Source: Opitutia bacterium UBA3151 (GTDB lineage Bacteria; Verrucomicrobiota; Verrucomicrobiia; Opitutales; Seribacteraceae). Taken from it: a DNA stretch of 10,675 bases. Shown here one piece after another: positions 7,040 to 10,675 of the stretch. Made by a program: the position numbers and the translations under genes. The notes under the pieces were generated by a model that saw only the letters and a list, made by a program, of their open reading frames with translations, did not search any database and had not been told where the DNA came from. Where the stretch lies: the NCBI GenBank assembly GCA_002364975.1, contig DEYT01000078.1, positions 15,300 through 25,974 on the forward strand, read 5' to 3'. Each line of letters opens with the position of its first letter. Positions within the stretch are counted from its first letter, which is position 1.

Positions 7040-7065
7040 ATCTTGGATTTTCTTCAAGCCAAGAT
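7040..7065. repeat. Inverted repeat between divergent pilT and the metallo-hydrolase gene
   Basis: ATCTTGG at 7040-7046 is matched by CCAAGAT at 7059-7065, a perfect 7-base stem with a 12-base spacer, 18 bases upstream of the pilT ATG. It could be an operator for one or both divergent genes, or a hairpin in the pilT leader. There is no T-run after it on either strand, so it is not an obvious terminator. I could not pick a reliable promoter in the 136-base gap (7023-7158). Confidence 0.4.
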
Positions 7066-7158
7066 CACAAACTTCAATAATCTCTTTGAGTTTAAATTAA
7101 TAAAAATTGGATTGCCATATTAGGGCTAAATAAAGGAAAAGTATCTCTTTCTTCTTGT

Positions 7159-8160
7159 ATGAAAGTTCACTTCAAAGGTACCCGGGGTTCCATTCCCACT
7201 TCTTATTCAGCGGACGAAATTAGCAAAAAAATTGTTGATGCACTTCTTGCTGCCCGCGGAAAAGACCTCCGCTCCGAGGGCCAAATTATAGATTTCGTAA
7301 AAAATAAGTTACCTTTTCATACCAGTTCCGGATGGGGTGGTAACACCCCCTGTGTTTATGTTGAGACCCCTTCCGATGAAAAATTAATTCTAGACGGTGG
7401 CTCAGGAATCCGTCCTCTTGGACAGGAATTTGCCAAGGCTGGAATAAAAAACACCACTTTTCATATCTTTATTTCTCATCTTCATTACGATCACATCCAA
7501 GGGCTGCCTTTCTTCATTCCTGCCTACGACCCGTCCAACAAAATTATTTTTCATGGGGGTCATAAGCACTTGGAGGAAAGCCTTAGGGCTCAAATGAATA
7601 CTCCGTTTTTTCCCATCGATATGGACACCTTTAATGCGGAAGTTTCTTTTAAAATTCACAAGCCGGGCGACAAACTCGAGCTTTGTGAATCTGAAATTTC
7701 ATTATACCAACAAGAACATCCTGGAGTCTCTTTCGGATACCGCATTGATAGTAAGGGGAAATCAATGATTTATTCCACCGATGCCGAACACAAGAATGCA
7801 GCTCATTCAAAAAAGTATCCTTTTATTGATTTCATTCGAGGTGCAGACCTACTAATTTTTGATGCTCCCTACACTCATTCTCAATCCATTGGTATCCGTG
7901 AAGACTGGGGGCATTCAAGTAATATCATGGGGGTTGAGCTTGCCGCTCGGGGAGAAGTAAAGACCTTGGCAATTTTTCATCATGATCCCGCTTCAAGTGA
8001 TCAGGAAATGGAAGTTTTTGAGGCATATACAAAAAAATACCTCGATGCTTCCCGTACCGCGATTAGAGAAACCCGACCGGGTATTCCAGGTGCTCCATCT
8101 TCCCGAAAATTTCCAACTGAAATTTTACACTCTTACGATGGCCTAACGATTTCTCTTTAA
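7159..8160 (+). CDS. Metallo-beta-lactamase-fold hydrolase (RNase Z/phosphodiesterase-like)
   Basis: 333 residues with a complete two-metal site: the HxHxDH motif HLHYDH at 107-112 inside ISHLHYDHIQG, H187 in EHPG, D208 in STDAEH, H251 in WGHSSN, and H274/H275 in FHHDP. MKVHFKGTRGSIP at the start and GWGGNTPCVYVE (58-69) form the typical first strands. The set of motifs matches a branch of the superfamily often annotated as RNase Z-like or cyclic-nucleotide phosphodiesterase-like and, in other bacteria, linked to signalling proteins. The real substrate cannot be read from sequence. The flexible-arm exosite of tRNA-processing RNase Z is not obvious, so I do not call it rnz. About 35 extra residues (20-55) sit between the first strand and the GGN motif. 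There is no signal peptide, so it is cytoplasmic. The ATG has no close ribosome binding site; AAGGA at 7133-7137 is too far. The next gene follows after 9 bases, suggesting one transcript. Confidence 0.9.
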   Translation: MKVHFKGTRGSIPTSYSADEISKKIVDALLAARGKDLRSEGQIIDFVKNKLPFHTSSGWGGNTPCVYVETPSDEKLILDGGSGIRPLGQEFAKAGIKNTTFHIFISHLHYDHIQGLPFFIPAYDPSNKIIFHGGHKHLEESLRAQMNTPFFPIDMDTFNAEVSFKIHKPGDKLELCESEISLYQQEHPGVSFGYRIDSKGKSMIYSTDAEHKNAAHSKKYPFIDFIRGADLLIFDAPYTHSQSIGIREDWGHSSNIMGVELAARGEVKTLAIFHHDPASSDQEMEVFEAYTKKYLDASRTAIRETRPGIPGAPSSRKFPTEILHSYDGLTISL

Positions 8161-8169
8161 TACCTATTA

Positions 8170-8784
8170 ATGAACCATATCCCCTCGCCCGAAGATGAAG
8201 TACCAAAGAGGTTGGATAAAGAAACCATCAATGAACTTCCCCTCATCCGTTTTCATGGAGCCGTTCAGGTTGCGGAAGACTCCAAGACCTTCAACCGACT
8301 TGCAGCTCGTTTGAGCAAATTTCCGGTTCTGGGCTTTGATATTGAATGTAAGCCCAATTTCAAAAGAGGTCCCAACAACCCACCCGCGCTTATTCAGTTA
8401 GCCACCGCTGATCAAGCTTTTCTTTTCAGGCTCTATCCTATTTTCAAACTTGGTCCCTTGATCGAAATCTTGGAAAACCCAAAAATTATAAAGACTGGTG
8501 TGGCATTAAAGGATGATCTCCATAACCTCCAAAAAATTGAAGAATTTTCGGGTGCTGGGTTTGAAGATTTGGCAAAATTGGCCCAATCTCTCAATATTGA
8601 ACAAACCGGGCTTCGTAACCTCACTGCTATTTTCTTTAAGCAGAGATTATCGAAATCTGCCCAGCTTTCAAACTGGCAAAAGCGACCCCTTTCCTCCTCC
8701 CAGAAAAATTATGCCGCGACTGATGCTTGGATAAGTCGTGAACTCTATCTGATTATGAAAGCAAGGCTTGATCATGTCAGCTAG
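8170..8784 (+). CDS. DEDDy-family 3'-5' exonuclease (RNase D-like domain)
   Basis: 204 residues forming one exonuclease domain. Motif I is GFDIEC (55-60) with D57 and E59, motif II GVALKDDLHNL (110-120) with D116, and motif III NYAATDAW (180-187) with Y181 and D185. Together these are the four metal-binding acids and catalytic Tyr of the DEDDy class. PPALIQLAT (71-79) and KSAQLSNWQKRPLS (162-175) are typical of the stand-alone bacterial/plant-like branch related to the WRN exonuclease domain. It lacks the HRDC domains of true RNase D, which is roughly 370 residues, so I do not name it rnd. Likely it trims RNA or DNA 3' ends; the substrate is unknown. It lies 9 bases after the metallo-hydrolase gene and is probably co-transcribed. 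Its last 8 bases overlap the end of the convergent permease gene, leaving no room for a terminator between them. Confidence 0.9.
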   Translation: MNHIPSPEDEVPKRLDKETINELPLIRFHGAVQVAEDSKTFNRLAARLSKFPVLGFDIECKPNFKRGPNNPPALIQLATADQAFLFRLYPIFKLGPLIEILENPKIIKTGVALKDDLHNLQKIEEFSGAGFEDLAKLAQSLNIEQTGLRNLTAIFFKQRLSKSAQLSNWQKRPLSSSQKNYAATDAWISRELYLIMKARLDHVS

Positions 8785-10117
8785 TGCGTAGCTTCCATCC
8801 TCGCTTTTTTAATACATCAAGCAAAACAGCCGCCAACAAAACTAGGCCCAAAACCACTTTTTGAGTATAGCTTTGTACCCCAGTTAAATTCATTCCATTT
8901 TGAATAACCGCAATGATAAAAGCTCCAATCAAGGTCCCGAGTACTTTACCCCGCCCCCCTGATAAAGAAGTGCCCCCTACCACCACAGCAGCAATCACAT
9001 AAAGTTCATACATCAATCCATACTTGGGGTCTCCACTTATAAATTGAGAGGCCATGACAATTCCACCAAGGCCAGCAAGGGCACCCGAACCCGCATATAC
9101 CCAGAGTAGGATTTTCTTCACCGGCACCCCGGATAAACGGGCTGCCTCTGGATTCCCACCTACTGCATACACCTGCCTTCCTACCACCGTACGACTCATC
9201 AACAGATGAGCCAGCAGGTAGAGAATGATCATCAAAACCACCGCATTTGGAATACCGAGCAAATCATCTCCCCGGCCAAGCCAGTCAAAAGAAGTGGGCA
9301 ATTGATAGATTGATAGCCCCCCGGATATTAGGTACGCCAATCCACTCGCTACCATCATCATTCCCAAGCTCGTCACAAAGGGCGGAACTCCCAAAACCGC
9401 AACCATAGTCCCGGAAAAGAGTCCCAATCCACCACAGGCAAGCATTGCCAAAATACAGCCCGCGAACATTCCCAGTGCGGTTGCATCCCCCGCCCCCATC
9501 CATTCCCGAATAATCCAGGTTGCCAAAACCGCAGAAAATGCAATCAAGCTACCCACAGAAAGATCAATTCCAGCGGTTATAATTACCAAGGTCATACCAA
9601 TAGCAATGATTGCAATTACTGCAATTTGATTGGCCACATTCAAAAGATTCGAAGCCTTTAAAAAATTAGGCCATTTATAAGACCTTGGATGGACCACATG
9701 CATATCCCTCATTCCCGGAATCGACTTATTTAGGTTTTCTAAAACGGGCATATCCACAAAACTTTGCTCACAAGCTAAAACGGAAACGCGGGCATTTCTT
9801 GCAAACGCATCCCTCAATCCACGACCTAATTCAGGTGGTCCTCCCTTCACTACTTTTTTCACCTGCCATCCACGCTCTTCTAACAAAGCCTGCAAGCTGT
9901 CCACGAAGATCTTGCCTTCATCACCCCCCTTCCCTGCAATCACCACGGACTTGTCCAAGACCGTAAGGTTTTCCAACTCGGGTAACAAACGATTCGCACC
10001 CTCCGCTCCCACGGGTTGCTGCTCTTCATAAGTGATGATGCTGAAGAAAGCACATAAGCCGAGCAAGGCACCAAGCATTCCATAATCGGAGGAAAAAAGA
10101 ATTTTTAATACTTTCAT
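8777..10117 (-). CDS. RbsC-like sugar ABC transporter permease with an extra domain after helix 1
   Basis: This is the membrane subunit of a ribose/simple-sugar importer. From ATG at 10117-10115 it has 446 residues, against about 320-340 for the family. Helix 1 is at about 14-30. The usual core begins at NFLKASNLLNVANQIAVIAI (from 151) and has GMTLVIITAGIDLSVGSL (174-191), the cytoplasmic GRQVYAVGGNPEAARLSGV (313-331) that contacts the ATPase, and GTSLSGGRG (382-390), followed by the last helices. Residues about 31-149 are an insertion with alternating strands and helices, probably periplasmic because family members start inside. It starts 7 bases after the rbsA-like stop. The frame opens up to a GTG at 10144 that would overlap rbsA by 20 bases; the ATG is preferred because it fits the gap. 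The sugar is unknown, and no binding-protein gene is in the window. Confidence 0.93.
   Translation of the reverse strand: MKVLKILFSSDYGMLGALLGLCAFFSIITYEEQQPVGAEGANRLLPELENLTVLDKSVVIAGKGGDEGKIFVDSLQALLEERGWQVKKVVKGGPPELGRGLRDAFARNARVSVLACEQSFVDMPVLENLNKSIPGMRDMHVVHPRSYKWPNFLKASNLLNVANQIAVIAIIAIGMTLVIITAGIDLSVGSLIAFSAVLATWIIREWMGAGDATALGMFAGCILAMLACGGLGLFSGTMVAVLGVPPFVTSLGMMMVASGLAYLISGGLSIYQLPTSFDWLGRGDDLLGIPNAVVLMIILYLLAHLLMSRTVVGRQVYAVGGNPEAARLSGVPVKKILLWVYAGSGALAGLGGIVMASQFISGDPKYGLMYELYVIAAVVVGGTSLSGGRGKVLGTLIGAFIIAVIQNGMNLTGVQSYTQKVVLGLVLLAAVLLDVLKKRGWKLRTS
9671..10027 (-). other. Inserted alpha/beta domain within the RbsC-like permease
   Basis: This segment encodes residues about 31-149 of the permease. 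The pattern reads strand (KSVVIAG), helix (GKIFVDSLQALLEERG), strand (WQVKKVVKG), helix (ELGRGLRDAFARNA), strand (VSVLACEQ), helix (MPVLENLNK), strand (DMHVVHP). In order and spacing it resembles the C-terminal lobe of RbsB-type sugar-binding proteins, where a similar run ends in AQNDEMALGALRAL. The resemblance is judged by eye and is inference. The frame is unbroken across both borders, so it is part of the protein and not a gene-fusion artefact of frameshifting. Confidence 0.6.
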
Positions 10118-10124
10118 AACTTCA

Positions 10125-10675
10125 TTAATTTTTGATTTTTTCACCCATTGCCAGTGCCAGCAAACTCTCTTGAGTCAGACCCGCATGGTTTTGGACCTCA
10201 CCCATCACTTCTCCCTCTTTCATTACCAGGATCCGGTCGCTCATACCGATCACCTCCGGTAATTCTGAGCTAATCATTAAAATCCCTTTTCCTTCGCCAA
10301 CCAGCTGGTTCATCCATTGATAAATCTCATACTTTGCCCCCACATCGATCCCTCGGGTGGGTTCATCAAAGATCAGGATTTCTGCATTTCTCTCCAACCA
10401 TTTTGCCAAAACCACCTTTTGTTGATTTCCTCCAGACAATTGAGCTGCCAGCTGTTCCACGCCAGTTATTTTGATCATGATCTTGGACACATAACCTAGA
10501 AAAGAGTTCCTTTCCCGACCCTGATCAATCCAGCCGAAATCTGAAAAGCGAGTGAGGTTTGGAAGTCCAAAATTATCTTGGATTGAAAGATCTAAAACCA
10601 ACCCCTGATCTTTTCGATCTTCGGTTAATAAACAAATTCCTTTCTCGATCGCATCCCGTGGACTTTTCAATTCCA
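10125..10675 (-). CDS. RbsA-like sugar ABC transporter ATP-binding protein (3' part, cut by window edge)
   Basis: Only the last 183 codons or so are inside the window; the frame is open through base 10675, so the gene continues to the right. RbsA-type ATPases are about 500 residues with two ATPase domains, and this is most of the second. It contains SPRDAIEKGICLLTEDRK followed by QGLVLDLSIQDN (family-specific), the signature LSGGNQQKVVLAKWL, Walker B ILIFDEPTRGIDVGAKYEIY, and ISSELPEVIGMSDRILVMKEG near the end. The Walker A of this domain should lie beyond the edge. The motif ISSE, with Glu where classical ABC proteins have the switch His, is usual for this family. The permease gene starts 7 bases after its TAA, so the two form one operon. 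Substrate is probably a pentose or related sugar, not determined. Confidence 0.93.
   Translation of the reverse strand, partial: ELKSPRDAIEKGICLLTEDRKDQGLVLDLSIQDNFGLPNLTRFSDFGWIDQGRERNSFLGYVSKIMIKITGVEQLAAQLSGGNQQKVVLAKWLERNAEILIFDEPTRGIDVGAKYEIYQWMNQLVGEGKGILMISSELPEVIGMSDRILVMKEGEVMGEVQNHAGLTQESLLALAMGEKIKN

Noticed and set aside
7112..7117. TTGCCA as a possible -35 element for the gene at 7159
   Set aside because: At 16-18 bases downstream there is only GGAAAA-like sequence, with no acceptable -10.
8513..8734. Second plus-strand frame inside the exonuclease gene
   Set aside because: It is a shadow frame in a gene whose own frame carries all DEDDy motifs, and its product has no recognisable pattern.
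10118..10144. GTG start that extends the permease by nine residues
   Set aside because: It overlaps the upstream ATPase gene by 20 bases and adds a polar stretch not typical of the family; the ATG at 10117 follows the previous stop by 7 bases. It remains possible.
1..10675. Mobile elements, CRISPR arrays, tRNA or rRNA genes, defence or toxin-antitoxin modules
   Set aside because: I looked for transposase motifs, regular spaced repeats, tRNA-like arms and paired small genes and saw none; the genes are mainly housekeeping.

Overview
The window carries mostly housekeeping genes from a moderately AT-rich, Gram-negative chromosome. Lipopolysaccharide export genes (a LptC/LptA-like protein and LptB), HPr kinase/phosphorylase, DnaA, a PilT-type ATPase and a Planctomycete/Verrucomicrobia-looking dnaA-adjacent small protein together suggest a member of Verrucomicrobiota, perhaps a marine Opitutae/Puniceicoccales lineage. 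That placement is an inference from gene content and protein style, not a proven assignment. I saw no rRNA, tRNA, CRISPR array, insertion sequence, prophage or toxin-antitoxin module.

Layout. At 1-50 there is a possible 3' end of a plus-strand gene. The long minus-strand block, read right to left, is pilT (5874-7022), msrB (5226-5819), a LptC-LptA-like protein (4211-5164), lptB (3458-4195), hprK (2474-3439), a 421-base gene-free region (2053-2473), dnaA (664-2052) and a small unknown protein (58-594). The gaps lptCA-lptB (15 bases) and lptB-hprK (18 bases) are tight enough for one operon, which ends in a likely AT-rich terminator at the hprK stop. The gene-free region upstream of dnaA carries two perfect TTATNCACA DnaA boxes and is either dnaA's autoregulated promoter region, a replication origin, or both.

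A plus-strand pair at 7159-8784 encodes a metallo-beta-lactamase-fold hydrolase and a DEDDy 3'-5' exonuclease, 9 bases apart and divergent from pilT across 136 bases. The exonuclease runs 8 bases into the tail of the next, convergent gene. The right end (8777-10675, minus) is a ribose/simple-sugar ABC transporter: the C-terminal part of an RbsA-like ATPase cut by the window edge, then an RbsC-like permease.

The clearest oddity is that permease. It has about 120 extra residues between its first membrane helix and the conserved core, probably on the periplasmic side, and they read like an alpha/beta domain resembling one lobe of a type I periplasmic sugar-binding protein. Other points worth a second look are the single-chain LptC/LptA-like protein, hprK in the LPS-export operon with a changed C-terminal signature, the DnaA-box region, and the near absence of Shine-Dalgarno sequences. 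I did not find a clearly new multi-gene system here.
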